A stretch of 64,000 nucleotides of DNA from JAUVKT01 sp942491535 (lineage in GTDB: Bacteria; Bacteroidota; Bacteroidia; Bacteroidales; VadinHA17): NCBI GenBank assembly GCA_942491535.1, contig CALOBV010000015.1, positions 48,077-112,076 of the forward strand, read 5' to 3'. Under the pieces are notes generated by a model. The model did no database searches and was not told the DNA's origin. It worked only from the letters and a program-made list of their open reading frames with translations. The position numbers and the translations under genes were made by a program. Of this stretch, positions 36,066 through 45,283 are shown in pieces. Position 1 is the first letter of the stretch; each line of letters opens with the position of its first letter.

Positions 36066-37178
36066 TTAGCATTTCCCATCTTCTTTCAGAAAGTATTTAT
36101 TCAGCACCCTGCATGCTGCTAAATATGATGTTGTTTTTTTATCCCTGAGCATTTGCTCCAGTTCGGGGATAAGCTTTTCAATATCCGGATTCTTATAGAA
36201 GGAGTTTCTGAGTGTCTCGCTTATTGTTTCGTGCATCCTGTAAACAGCCTGTTGCTGCCTCCACTGATCAAAATATCCATTCTTCCTGGCAATTGAGATG
36301 TATTCATTTATAATAGCCCATAGCTCATCGATTCCGGTAGCCTCCAGGGCGCTGCATGTTGTTACCTTTGGTTTCCACCCGGGTTTATGCTCCGGAAAAA
36401 AATAAAGCGCATTCTGAAACTCCACCCGTGTAGTTTCTGCCCTGTGAATATTATTTCCATCAGCCTTGTTTATAGCTATTGCATCGGCCATTTCCATAAT
36501 ACCTCTCTTGATACCCTGGAGCTCATCTCCTGCACCTGAGATCATCAGTAACAGAAAAAAATCAACCATAGAGTGAACAAGGGTCTCCGACTGTCCGACA
36601 CCCACGGTCTCAACAAAGATTGTATCAAATCCTGCAGCTTCGCATAATATTATTGATTCTCTTGTTTTCCTTGCTACTCCTCCGAGGGATCCTGCCGAAG
36701 GAGATGGACGAATAAATGCATTCGGGTCTGAGGCAAGACTCTCCATTCTTGTTTTATCTCCAAGAATGCTCCCGTGTGATCTCTCACTGCTGGGGTCTAT
36801 AGCCAGTACCGCCAGCTTGCGTCCCAGTCCGGTTATTCTCTTTCCAAGGGTTTCGATAAAAGTGCTCTTCCCTGCTCCGGGAACACCTGTGATACCAATC
36901 CTGACAGAATTACCACTATAGGGCAAACAACGTTCAATAATATCCTGGGCCTCCTCATAATGGTCCTGTCTTGAGCTCTCAACCAGAGTTATGGCTTTGC
37001 TCAGGAATGTTATATTTCCTTCCAGGATTTTAGATGAGTATTCCTCGGCAGAAAAGCTTTTTCTCTTCTGTCGCTTTATCCTTTTTACCACATCAGGATT
37101 TACACTTGGAGGCTGATCAACACCCTTACTGACAGAGAGTGCGCTATCTTTGCTGTTGTCCTTCCTCTCCCTGCCCAT
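36066..37178 (-). CDS. meaB: Methylmalonyl-CoA mutase-associated GTPase MeaB
   Basis: This 370-residue G3E-type GTPase protects and reactivates B12-dependent methylmalonyl-CoA mutase. Visible motifs are the P-loop GVPGAGKSTFIE, AIDPSSERSHGSILGD, the FVETVGVGQSE switch region and the NKAD base-recognition motif. A ~50-residue Lys/Ser-rich N-terminal extension precedes the core. The mutase genes are not in the window, but a carboxyltransferase and biotin carrier of the same pathway lie at 59-61 kb. It is 5 bp from the DUF1573 gene. Confidence 0.95.
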   Translation of the reverse strand: MGRERKDNSKDSALSVSKGVDQPPSVNPDVVKRIKRQKRKSFSAEEYSSKILEGNITFLSKAITLVESSRQDHYEEAQDIIERCLPYSGNSVRIGITGVPGAGKSTFIETLGKRITGLGRKLAVLAIDPSSERSHGSILGDKTRMESLASDPNAFIRPSPSAGSLGGVARKTRESIILCEAAGFDTIFVETVGVGQSETLVHSMVDFFLLLMISGAGDELQGIKRGIMEMADAIAINKADGNNIHRAETTRVEFQNALYFFPEHKPGWKPKVTTCSALEATGIDELWAIINEYISIARKNGYFDQWRQQQAVYRMHETISETLRNSFYKNPDIEKLIPELEQMLRDKKTTSYLAACRVLNKYFLKEDGKC

Positions 37179-37183
37179 AGATG

Positions 37184-38275
37184 CTAATTGCCCGGGTCAT
37201 TAACCTCGCCTGAAATTATAAGGTTTACCTGGCTATGCTTTGGATCGTTGGTAATAACGGTAACAACCTTATGCTGCTTACCCTTTCTGACGCCCGCATC
37301 AAAAACCGCCTCAATCTTACTCTCCTCACCCGGCTTTATTACGGTACTGGGTGGTGTTACCGTGGTGCAACCGCATGTAGACCTGATCTTGCGAATTATC
37401 AGATCGCTCTTGCCTGTATTCTTAAAATTAAACTGAACATTGGCTTTCTCACGCTGGTTTATTTTTCCAAAATCGAAATTCGTTGTTTCAAATGTTGCAA
37501 CAGGTGCCTTCTCGAGTTCTTCCTTCGACATCGAAGCAAAATCCTCTGTAAGGTTAGCAGAAATTACCAGATAAAGTCCGTTAATCAGTTCATCATTTAA
37601 TTTAATCCTGATCAGGTCGTTCACATATCCCCAATCATCTTTTTGTTCGCTGTTATAAACACCTTCAATAATACCTTTTTCTCCAGCCTTCAATACCTCC
37701 GGCTTTGCTTTTAAGGAAATATGAGGGGGTACCCGCTCGAAATCAAGCTTTGCATCCTTGTCTGAAACATTAATAATTTCCATAACGCGTATCTTCTTCT
37801 CTCCCTTTATTACGTTAGTAAAAGCCAGGTGATTACTTTTGAATCTTAGCTGGTCGCCTACGGGCCACCGGTATATCTCTTCTGTAGTTAATACCCTGGG
37901 CTCAACATCTCCCTCAATAATAAGTACTGTAACCTTTGATTTGCCGTTTGAATAAACCGCTGCCGTCTTTTTAAACTTATTGGGTCTGTTCCTGGGATCA
38001 TATGTAACCTTTACATATCCCTTTTCGCCTGGCTTAACCGGGTGCTTTGTCCACTCCGGTGTAGTACATCCACACGAAGCTGCTACCCTGCTTACAAGAA
38101 GATCGGAAGTCCCTTCATTAACAAATACAAACTCATACGTTTGCGGCCCGGCTTCTTCCTTAAATTTTCCGAAGTCATGCTTTGTATCTTCAAATTTGAT
38201 AAGTGGACCATCATCCTGAGCATAAACAAGAACTGATCCTAAAATCAAGCCTATAAAAAACAATATCCTTTTCAT
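37184..38275 (-). CDS. Exported protein with two DUF1573 domains
   Basis: This 363-residue protein has a signal peptide (LFFIGLILGSVLVYAQ) and two copies of the DUF1573 Ig-like fold, at about residues 25-125 and 255-360. Each copy carries the hallmark Cys-Gly-Cys-Thr-Thr: ASCGCTTPEW and STCGCTTVTPP. DUF1573 proteins are abundant in Bacteroidota and lack an agreed function. It heads the DUF1573-meaB-TlpA unit (gaps 5 and 34 bp). The repeated CGC motif beside a thioredoxin-like protein could mean it is a thiol-exchange client (inference). Confidence 0.9.
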   Translation of the reverse strand: MKRILFFIGLILGSVLVYAQDDGPLIKFEDTKHDFGKFKEEAGPQTYEFVFVNEGTSDLLVSRVAASCGCTTPEWTKHPVKPGEKGYVKVTYDPRNRPNKFKKTAAVYSNGKSKVTVLIIEGDVEPRVLTTEEIYRWPVGDQLRFKSNHLAFTNVIKGEKKIRVMEIINVSDKDAKLDFERVPPHISLKAKPEVLKAGEKGIIEGVYNSEQKDDWGYVNDLIRIKLNDELINGLYLVISANLTEDFASMSKEELEKAPVATFETTNFDFGKINQREKANVQFNFKNTGKSDLIIRKIRSTCGCTTVTPPSTVIKPGEESKIEAVFDAGVRKGKQHKVVTVITNDPKHSQVNLIISGEVNDPGN

Positions 38276-38514
38276 GTTATATCAATGTATTAAATAACAA
38301 ATATAATATCCTGATTTGATAGACTGCATATAGCTGTAATTAGTTGCATCAATCAGCATCCAATCTGCGCCTGCTGTCTATTCTTATTACGAATCAAAAT
38401 TAATAAAGTTTATTCTTTTTTTATATAATTTATATCATAATATCTTAGCTTTGCTCCAATGCGCTTCAAATTGGAATAAAATTTGATGACAATTTGCTCC
38501 AGAGGATAAAGAAT

Positions 38515-41500
38515 TTGAGTAATAAAACCAGAAATATTATTGTTCTGCTGGTAATGCTGCTGGCATCTAACAGTCTTTACGGACAGTTTTATAATGGTAT
38601 GCAAATGACCTTTGGGAAGAACCGTATACAACATTACGATTTCTACTGGTCGTACTACCGTTTTGATGAATTCGATTGCTATTTCAACGAATATGGTAAA
38701 GAACTGGCCCAGTATACCTCCGATTTTGCAGAAAAGAAAGTGGCTGAAATAGAAGATTATTTCGACTACTTCTTTGAAAAGCGCCTCATCTTTATAGTAT
38801 ATAACAAGCAGGCCGAATTCAAGCAAAGTAATATGGGGCTTGTTACCGGACAGGAAGATTATAATGTAGGAGGCTTCAGCAGAACAATCAAGAACAAAGT
38901 GATGCTTTATTATGAAGGTGATCACAGGAGTTATGAAAGGCAAATATCAGCCAGTATTACAGAGGCAATGATTAATGAAATGCTTCACGATGCAGAGCAG
39001 AAAGACATGATATCCGGTAGCTCAAGGGTTACACTGCCCGATTGGTATCTTAAAGGTTTGGTTAACTATGTTTCATTCGGATGGGACGAAGAAACAGAAA
39101 ACAGGGTAAGAGACGGGATAGTTTCAGGCCGCTATAAGCGACTTAATAATCTTGAGGAGGAGGATGCTATTTATGCCGGACAATCATTCTGGAGATATAT
39201 AGCAAAAACCTATGGGGACCCTATTATTCCTAATGTAATATACCTGACTAAAATATATAAAAATGTTGAGGACGGACTCTTGTATGTCCTGGGAATGAAG
39301 CTAAAAGACCTCCAGGATGAGTGGCTCGAGTATTATACAGATTACTACAGCCGTATGGATGAGTACTCCGAAGATATTCCTGCTTCCAACAGGATAATTA
39401 AAGCTAAGAAAAAGCAGGCTATCCTGGATGTTAAAATAAGTCCCGACCAACGATACATTGCATATGTAAGCTATAATTCGGGAAAAAGGAAGATCCACCT
39501 CTACGATAATACAACAGGAAAGATAAAAACCATATTTTCTGCCGAACCAAAATTCAATCAAAAAGCCGACTTAACCTACCCTGTAATTGACTGGCACCCC
39601 GGAGGAAAGATTATTACTTTTATTAATGAAGAAAAGGGGGAACTGAAGATTTACTTCCAGAGAATAGAAGAAAAAAAACCTGAGAGCAGGAACCTTCTGT
39701 ATTTTGATAAGGTTCTGAGCTTCGACTATTCTCCCTCGGGCAACAGGATCGTATTATCTGCTGTTAAAGACGGAGTTACAGATGTTTACGTGCACACAAT
39801 AGCATCAGGAACAAATGAACAAATCACCAGGGATGTTGCCGACGATCTTAATCCAAGATATATAAGGAATGAAGATAATAGCATTATTTTTTCCTCGAAC
39901 AGGAAGAATGATACTATCAATATGTCCTTCGACCCGGTAGAAAAACTGAACCTGGAAAATGATCTTTTTATCTATAATCTCGAGAAAGACAACAAGGTTC
40001 TCACCAGGCTATCCGAGGAAGGCTACTCCGACAGGCAGATGCCTGTTGACATAAGTTCAAGAGAGTTTTCATACCTGGGCAATCCTTCTGGAACTATTAA
40101 CAGGTTTAAAGCAGAATTTGACAGTCTGATAAGTTTTATAGACACAACCACTCATTATCGCTACTTTATTGAATCGAAACCAACTACAAACTACAGGAGG
40201 AACATCCTTTCACACGATCTTTCATCAGGCTCTCAGTTTGCAGAAATTTCTTTCAGCGATAACAGGTACAATCTTTATACAGGTAATCTAAATGAGCAGC
40301 CTCCTTTGAGCAATGAATCTTTGAAGAACAGCCCCTTTGCCGAGGAAAGAATTAAGAAGCTACATGAGGCCGACAGCATTGAAACAATCAGAACATGGCT
40401 GATTGAAGAAGATAGGCGAAGACGCGACACACTTACCAAACCACTGATTGAATATTTTGTATCTGATGATCCAATAGATTTCAATCACTACATATTTGAA
40501 ATCGAAAAAGTTAACTTTTATGAGGAGCAATGGAAAAAAGATTATATGGATATTGATCTGGATACCGGCTCTATAAAGTTCCCCCTTATCAGAATATATG
40601 AGACATCCTTCTATAATAATTATATTGCCAACCAGATAGATTTCAGTTTCCTTAACAACTCATACCAGGTTTACAGCGGAGGTGCTCCTTACTACAACCC
40701 CGGAATAAGTATGCTTACTCAGATAGGTGCGGTAGACCTTTTCGAAGATTATAAAATAACCGGGGGATTCAGGTTTGCAGGTAACTTCGACAGCAATGAA
40801 TACCTCCTTAGCATTGAGAATCTCAAGGACAGAATTGATAAGCAACTTGTATTTCATCGCCAGTCACTTAGCTCATATAACGATACTGCATATTTCAAGA
40901 TACACAGTAATAATATATATCTTACGCTTGCCCTACCATTAACACCTGTTCTTGCTGTGAAAGGTACTGTTTCGTACAGGAATGACAGGTATATACCCCT
41001 GTCCACAGACGTAAGAACACTTGAAGGAGAACAGATAACCAGACATTGGGCAGGGCTAAAAGCTGAGCTTGTTTACGATAACACAAGGCAAAGGGGAGTG
41101 AATATCTATTATGGTTCAAGATTTAAAGTCTTTGGAGAATATTACAGGGATATCCAGCTAAAAAAATCTGATATGTTCGTTGTCGGAGTTGATTTCAGGC
41201 ATTATCAACAAATTCACAGGGAACTTATCTGGGCCAACAGGTTTGCGGCAAGCAGCTCATTTGGTCCTACTAAATTATTGTATTACCTGGGGGGAGTGGA
41301 TAACTGGTTGAGTTTCCTATTTACTGATGTCCCTGCATTCGATCAATCAATCCCTGTCGATCAGAATGCAAATTATGGCTTCCAGTCTATTGCAACTAAT
41401 CTGCGTGGCTTCACCCAGAATATAAGAAATGGAAATAATTTTGCACTTATAAACAGTGAACTAAGATGGCCGGTGATCCGCTATTTCGCAGGCCACCCAT

Positions 41501-41793
41501 TGAAATCCAAAGTATTAAATAACTTTCAGGTAATTGCTTTTGGCGATATTGGAACAGCATGGTCGGGTAATTCACCATGGACAGGCAAAAATGCCTGGGA
41601 TGTAGAGGAATATATTAACGGGCCCGTAAAGGTTACTCTTGATTCCAACCGGGATCCTTTTGTAGGCGGATTCGGATTCGGATTAAGAACACTGCTAATG
41701 GGCTATTTTGTAAGGGCAGACTGGGCATGGGGTGTTGAAAACTCAATTATCCTTCCCCGTATGTTTTATTTATCTTTCAGCCTCGACTTTTAG
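38515..41793 (+). CDS. Large envelope protein: degenerate gluzincin-like domain, TolB-like propeller, outer-membrane barrel
   Basis: This 1092-residue protein has a signal peptide (IIVLLVMLLASNSLYGQ). The N-terminal ~270 residues resemble the peptidase MA/gluzincin layout. However, the place where HExxH should be reads ITEAMINEML, so the metal site is absent. A TolB/WD-like propeller follows (residues ~290-500; 'ISPDQRYIAYVSY', 'YSPSGNRIVLSAV'). After a linker, ~420 residues of amphipathic strands end in YLSFSLDF, as in a BamA/surface-antigen-type barrel. The start is a TTG. I choose the one at 38515, preceded by AGAGGA; a TTG at 38494 is also possible. The M20 peptidase gene starts 8 bp after its stop. 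Confidence 0.85.
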   Translation: MSNKTRNIIVLLVMLLASNSLYGQFYNGMQMTFGKNRIQHYDFYWSYYRFDEFDCYFNEYGKELAQYTSDFAEKKVAEIEDYFDYFFEKRLIFIVYNKQAEFKQSNMGLVTGQEDYNVGGFSRTIKNKVMLYYEGDHRSYERQISASITEAMINEMLHDAEQKDMISGSSRVTLPDWYLKGLVNYVSFGWDEETENRVRDGIVSGRYKRLNNLEEEDAIYAGQSFWRYIAKTYGDPIIPNVIYLTKIYKNVEDGLLYVLGMKLKDLQDEWLEYYTDYYSRMDEYSEDIPASNRIIKAKKKQAILDVKISPDQRYIAYVSYNSGKRKIHLYDNTTGKIKTIFSAEPKFNQKADLTYPVIDWHPGGKIITFINEEKGELKIYFQRIEEKKPESRNLLYFDKVLSFDYSPSGNRIVLSAVKDGVTDVYVHTIASGTNEQITRDVADDLNPRYIRNEDNSIIFSSNRKNDTINMSFDPVEKLNLENDLFIYNLEKDNKVLTRLSEEGYSDRQMPVDISSREFSYLGNPSGTINRFKAEFDSLISFIDTTTHYRYFIESKPTTNYRRNILSHDLSSGSQFAEISFSDNRYNLYTGNLNEQPPLSNESLKNSPFAEERIKKLHEADSIETIRTWLIEEDRRRRDTLTKPLIEYFVSDDPIDFNHYIFEIEKVNFYEEQWKKDYMDIDLDTGSIKFPLIRIYETSFYNNYIANQIDFSFLNNSYQVYSGGAPYYNPGISMLTQIGAVDLFEDYKITGGFRFAGNFDSNEYLLSIENLKDRIDKQLVFHRQSLSSYNDTAYFKIHSNNIYLTLALPLTPVLAVKGTVSYRNDRYIPLSTDVRTLEGEQITRHWAGLKAELVYDNTRQRGVNIYYGSRFKVFGEYYRDIQLKKSDMFVVGVDFRHYQQIHRELIWANRFAASSSFGPTKLLYYLGGVDNWLSFLFTDVPAFDQSIPVDQNANYGFQSIATNLRGFTQNIRNGNNFALINSELRWPVIRYFAGHPLKSKVLNNFQVIAFGDIGTAWSGNSPWTGKNAWDVEEYINGPVKVTLDSNRDPFVGGFGFGLRTLLMGYFVRADWAWGVENSIILPRMFYLSFSLDF

Positions 41794-41801
41794 TCCCAAT
41801 T

Positions 41802-42986
41802 ATGAGCAAATTACTACCCGATATAGCCAAACTCTCAAAGCGGTTTCATAAAGAGACAGTTGAAATTCGCAGACATATCCATAAGTATCCCGAGTTATCA
41901 TATAAAGAATTCATTACATCAGATTATATAAGAGGAAAACTTGAAGATATCGGCCTGACTGAGATAAGAAATGTTGCAGGCACAGGTTTACTTGCCCATC
42001 TTAAAGGTAAAAAAGAGGGGGCAGCAAAAATTATTCTCAGGGCCGAACTTGACGCGTTGCCAATAAAGGAGCTCACCCAATTACCATTTTCAAGCGAAAA
42101 TAAAGGACTTATGCATGCATGCGGACACGACAGTCATATGGCAATGCTTCTTACTTGTGCAAGGGTCCTTTTTGAATTGAGAAATTCGTTTGGGGGAGAT
42201 ATTTATTTTCTTTTTCAACCCGGAGAAGAACTGGCACCGGGTGGTGCTTCACTCGTATTAGAAGAAGGGGTTTTACAGGAAATAAATCCTGATGCAATAA
42301 TAGCACAGCACGTATTGCCTGAGCTGGAGTCGGGCAAAACAGCTTTCCGCTCGGGGAAATACATGGCCTCCAGTGATGAAATCTATATCGATATTAAAGG
42401 TAAGGGCGGCCATGCAGCACTTCCCGGAAGTTCTACCGACCAGGTAACAATAGCATCATCACTTATCTGCAACCTGAAATCTGCAGTCAGAAACCTGAAC
42501 AGTGAGATTCCTCTGGTTCTGGGTATTGGAAAATTTATTGCTGACGGAGCAACAAATGTGATTCCGGAAGAAGTACATATTGAAGGTACACTGAGAACCT
42601 TCGACGAAGATCTCAGGATTAAGGCCCACCGCTTAATCCAAAAAACATGTAAACAGTCAGAAGAACATGATGTAAAAGTCAGGCTCGAAATTAGAAAAGG
42701 GTACCCTGTGCTTATTAACGATAGTAAGCTGGTGAATGAGGCTATAAAAGTATCGAAAAAGGTAAATGGAAAGGATATGATTGAGATGCTTGATCTGAGA
42801 ATGAGTTCTGAAGATTTTGCATTCTACTCACAGAATTTCCCTGTTCTGTTTTACAGGCTGGGTACACGCACTCCCGGTGATGAAATTAAAAACCTCCACA
42901 CAGCTGTCTTTGATATCCATGAACCGGCAATGGAAACCGGCGTAAGGACTATGGTCTCTATTGCTCTTGATGTTTTGAGTCAATAG
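41802..42986 (+). CDS. M20-family amidohydrolase (N-acyl amino acid/hippurate hydrolase-like)
   Basis: This 394-residue metallohydrolase has no signal peptide. Metal and catalytic motifs visible are RAELDALPI (in the metal-binding Asp region), MHACGHDSHMAMLL, FQPGEELAPGGA and the C-terminal SSEDFAFYS. Relatives remove acyl groups from amino acids or small peptides. It starts 8 bp after the large barrel protein and is followed by a word-repeat tract. Linked transcription with the barrel gene is likely, but the functional link is unknown. Confidence 0.94.
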   Translation: MSKLLPDIAKLSKRFHKETVEIRRHIHKYPELSYKEFITSDYIRGKLEDIGLTEIRNVAGTGLLAHLKGKKEGAAKIILRAELDALPIKELTQLPFSSENKGLMHACGHDSHMAMLLTCARVLFELRNSFGGDIYFLFQPGEELAPGGASLVLEEGVLQEINPDAIIAQHVLPELESGKTAFRSGKYMASSDEIYIDIKGKGGHAALPGSSTDQVTIASSLICNLKSAVRNLNSEIPLVLGIGKFIADGATNVIPEEVHIEGTLRTFDEDLRIKAHRLIQKTCKQSEEHDVKVRLEIRKGYPVLINDSKLVNEAIKVSKKVNGKDMIEMLDLRMSSEDFAFYSQNFPVLFYRLGTRTPGDEIKNLHTAVFDIHEPAMETGVRTMVSIALDVLSQ

Positions 42987-42987
42987 C

Positions 42988-43172
42988 CCAAACTCATTCT
43001 AAACTCACTCTAAACTCATTCTCAACCTTTTTCAACCTTTTCAACTTTATCAATTCAACCTTTTCAACCTTTTCAACCTTTTCAACCTTATCAACCTTTT
43101 CAACCTTTTCAACCTTATCAACCTTTTCAATCTTATCAACTTTTTCAACCTTTTTCCCAAAAGGTTTTTCTA
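42988..43172. repeat. Low-complexity word-repeat tract R3 (9-bp TTTTCAACC units)
   Basis: Three AAACTCATTCT-type units (11 bp) are followed by about fifteen near-perfect TTTTCAACC or TTATCAACC units (9 bp), ending at CCCAAAAGG. It lies between the amidohydrolase stop and the ferredoxin gene. The unit length is a multiple of three, so the minus strand stays open and seems to encode Glu-Lys-Val repeats. I treat that as an artefact. Confidence 0.9.
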
Positions 43173-43238
43173 ATAAAAAAATAACCATAATTTTGCATTG
43201 ACAATCCAATTGAATTAATAATTAATTAATACAAAAAA

Positions 43239-43406
43239 ATGGCTTACGTAATTAGTGATGACTGTACTGCTTGTGGAACATGTATTGATGAGTGTCCTGT
43301 TGAGGCTATCTCAGAAGGTGATATCTATGTAATTGATCCTGAAGCTTGCACAGATTGTGGTGCTTGTGCTGATGTATGCCCAGTTGAGGCTATCTCACCC
43401 GCATAG
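43239..43406 (+). CDS. 2[4Fe-4S] ferredoxin
   Basis: This 55-residue clostridial-type ferredoxin is encoded by a frame too short for a usual size cut-off. Two cluster-binding motifs are intact: CTACGTCIDECP and CTDCGACADVCP, each with the CxxCxxCxxxCP pattern. The two halves are nearly duplicated (both end VEAIS). It acts as a soluble low-potential electron carrier, suggesting an anaerobic or facultatively anaerobic metabolism. It starts with ATG after an A-rich leader, and a good terminator follows 19 bp after the stop. Confidence 0.95.
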   Translation: MAYVISDDCTACGTCIDECPVEAISEGDIYVIDPEACTDCGACADVCPVEAISPA

Positions 43407-43424
43407 CAGAACATAACAATTTAT

Positions 43425-43457
43425 GCCCGGGTCTGCCTTGCAGGTCCGGGTTTTTTT
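43425..43457 (+). terminator. Intrinsic terminator of the ferredoxin gene
   Basis: CCCGG and CTGC (43426-43436) pair with GCAG and CCGGG (43440-43450), with a small internal GT/GT loop and a 3-base apical loop. Seven T follow at 43451-43457. The T-run overlaps the stop codon of the convergent GldB gene. Confidence 0.9.
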
Positions 43458-44469
43458 ATGGTGAATACTTAGAAAATTCCAGAATCTGGCTCAAGTTGCT
43501 TATCTCCATCAGATCAGAAAGAGATTTACCCGGGTTTTTAAGCATATAAGACTCTACTATTCTGAATCCAATCCAGTTTGCCGCTTTCCCGGGAGACTCA
43601 CTTGTAAAAAATGTTGTAAAGGGTGCGTTGCCGGTTAACTTCTTTATAAGCATTTGATCTGTTGAAAAAAGCAGATCATGTTCTACGAGATACTCCCACA
43701 TCTGTTCCTCGTTGTTCTTACAAAACTGCATCTGCAGTCCGCTAAATCCAAAAATTAACGAATCGGGTAATTCCGGTGTCATTAAGCGGGTAAAATAGAG
43801 CAGCCTGCCCTCATGTAGAATATGATTCAGTAATTTATTATCGGCATCTCCCTCAGAAGGCATCTCCCAGCTCGAAGCGGCCCACCCATACATGCAATCC
43901 GGAACAATTTTTTCGGGAATCATATTAGTCCTTAAATAATTATATATACCCAGCATGGGGTAATACTTGCTTTCGGCTCCCAGGTAACGATCGAGACTTA
44001 TACCAATCACGTTGCCACCTACGATAATACTGTTATTAAACCCGCTGATACATGTATATACTGACGGGACCGGCTTATCGGGGAAATAGTACCTGTAGTG
44101 CTTCCATGCCTCCATAAGGTCTGATTCGAGATCGGGAACATTAGTAAATACATCTTTTACCGATTCATAAACCTCAACATTTTGCCTGTCGGTTGCGAAA
44201 AGTACCATGTTACTATTCCAGCTTTCTTCATCCGGGTCGCCTATATTAATTACGTACCCTAGTATTTTCATAAATTCAGGATCCGTTTCTTTCAATCCAG
44301 CTAATATACCTGGCAAAGTTGAAGGGTCGCCTTCAAAAATTTGTTTTTCGAGCCTGCTTATACTGAGATCTATCTCAATATCGTTTACATTTACAGAATA
44401 CCTGTTCTGCCTGCATGAAAAAACTGATAATGCAATAAGTAATAATATTAGAAATACTGGTGTTTTCAT
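43456..44469 (-). CDS. gldB: GldB-like gliding-motility-family lipoprotein
   Basis: This 337-residue lipoprotein starts at the ATG at 44469, which places the signal LILLLIALSVFSC at the N-terminus; an ATG at 44493 is less likely. The pattern is that of GldB: the SRLEKQIFEGD N-terminal stretch, the GISLDRYLGAESKYYP motif, LLNHILHEGRLLYF and the C-terminal GKAANWIGFRIVESYM. In flavobacteria GldB is needed for gliding and type IX secretion assembly. Homologues are also found in non-gliding relatives. The nearby nadE (45284) repeats the gldB-nadE association known from flavobacteria. Confidence 0.82.
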   Translation of the reverse strand: MKTPVFLILLLIALSVFSCRQNRYSVNVNDIEIDLSISRLEKQIFEGDPSTLPGILAGLKETDPEFMKILGYVINIGDPDEESWNSNMVLFATDRQNVEVYESVKDVFTNVPDLESDLMEAWKHYRYYFPDKPVPSVYTCISGFNNSIIVGGNVIGISLDRYLGAESKYYPMLGIYNYLRTNMIPEKIVPDCMYGWAASSWEMPSEGDADNKLLNHILHEGRLLYFTRLMTPELPDSLIFGFSGLQMQFCKNNEEQMWEYLVEHDLLFSTDQMLIKKLTGNAPFTTFFTSESPGKAANWIGFRIVESYMLKNPGKSLSDLMEISNLSQILEFSKYSP

Positions 44470-44579
44470 CTGACCTATCATAATGCACAACAAAAATAAA
44501 CTTTTTAAAAATAGTTAGATATGTAAAAATCCCTGTTTATTTGCACAATATCTTAATTTTGTAAAATAATTTATCTTAT

Positions 44580-45272
44580 ATGAAATCAAACAGATCAATA
44601 TCAGCCAGCAGATACATACTTGTAGTTTCAATGCTATTTGTCCTTTCGGGGGCAGTGAAATCACAGGATATTCAATTCAGCCTTTTTGCAGACCCACTGG
44701 TAAGCTGGTTTTCAAGCGACACCAAAGAAACAGTTAATAGTGGCGTCAGACCAGGATTTAGTATCGGCCTTTCTTACGACAGGTATTTTGCAGAGAATTA
44801 TGCTTTCTCAACCGGAATTTTCCTGATTAACTCCGGGGGGAAGGTCAGTTACTCCGATACAATAGATCTAGAATTTAAGAATAGCGTCCTGGAACTCCCT
44901 GCTGATGAGAATATTACATACAAGATTCAATATGTCTCTATTCCCCTTGGATTTAAATTCAGAACAAATCAGATTGGTTACCTGACATTCTTTTCCAATA
45001 TCGGGCTCGATCCTAAAGTTGTTATTGCCGCAAAGGCTGATATCCCGGAACAATCAATAGAAGATGAAAATATAACTGAAGAAATTAATATGTTCAACCT
45101 TGGGTATCATCTGGCACTTGGGACAGAATATTCGCTGGGCGGGAATACTGCCCTGGTATTTGGATTGAGCTATGAAAATAACTTCCTGGATATAACTAAG
45201 GATAATGAAGGACAGCCTGATGATAAAGTGAGACATAACCTTATCAGATTTAAACTTGGGATAATCTTCTAG
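44580..45272 (+). CDS. PorT-like/OMP_b-brl family outer-membrane barrel protein
   Basis: This 230-residue protein has a signal peptide (YILVVSMLFVLSGAVKSQ). The rest alternates amphipathic strands (GFSIGLSYDRYFAENYAFSTGIF, then FRFKLGIIF-like C-terminal) and ends in Phe, as expected for an 8-stranded outer-membrane barrel. PorT-family proteins of type IX secretion share this layout, but I cannot assign PorT itself. It starts 11 bp upstream of nadE and is divergent from gldB. Confidence 0.78.
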   Translation: MKSNRSISASRYILVVSMLFVLSGAVKSQDIQFSLFADPLVSWFSSDTKETVNSGVRPGFSIGLSYDRYFAENYAFSTGIFLINSGGKVSYSDTIDLEFKNSVLELPADENITYKIQYVSIPLGFKFRTNQIGYLTFFSNIGLDPKVVIAAKADIPEQSIEDENITEEINMFNLGYHLALGTEYSLGGNTALVFGLSYENNFLDITKDNEGQPDDKVRHNLIRFKLGIIF

Positions 45273-45283
45273 ATATTCAAGGT

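Noticed and set aside
38410..38943. 177-residue minus-strand open frame over the start of the large TolB/barrel gene
   Set aside because: The plus frame has a signal peptide, long homologous domains and coding composition. The minus frame has none.
42994..43209. Minus-strand 71-residue open frame with Glu-Lys-Val repeats
   Set aside because: It is produced by the 9-bp repeat array, which never makes a stop because its unit is a multiple of three. No start context, no family and no conserved sequence outside the repeat.
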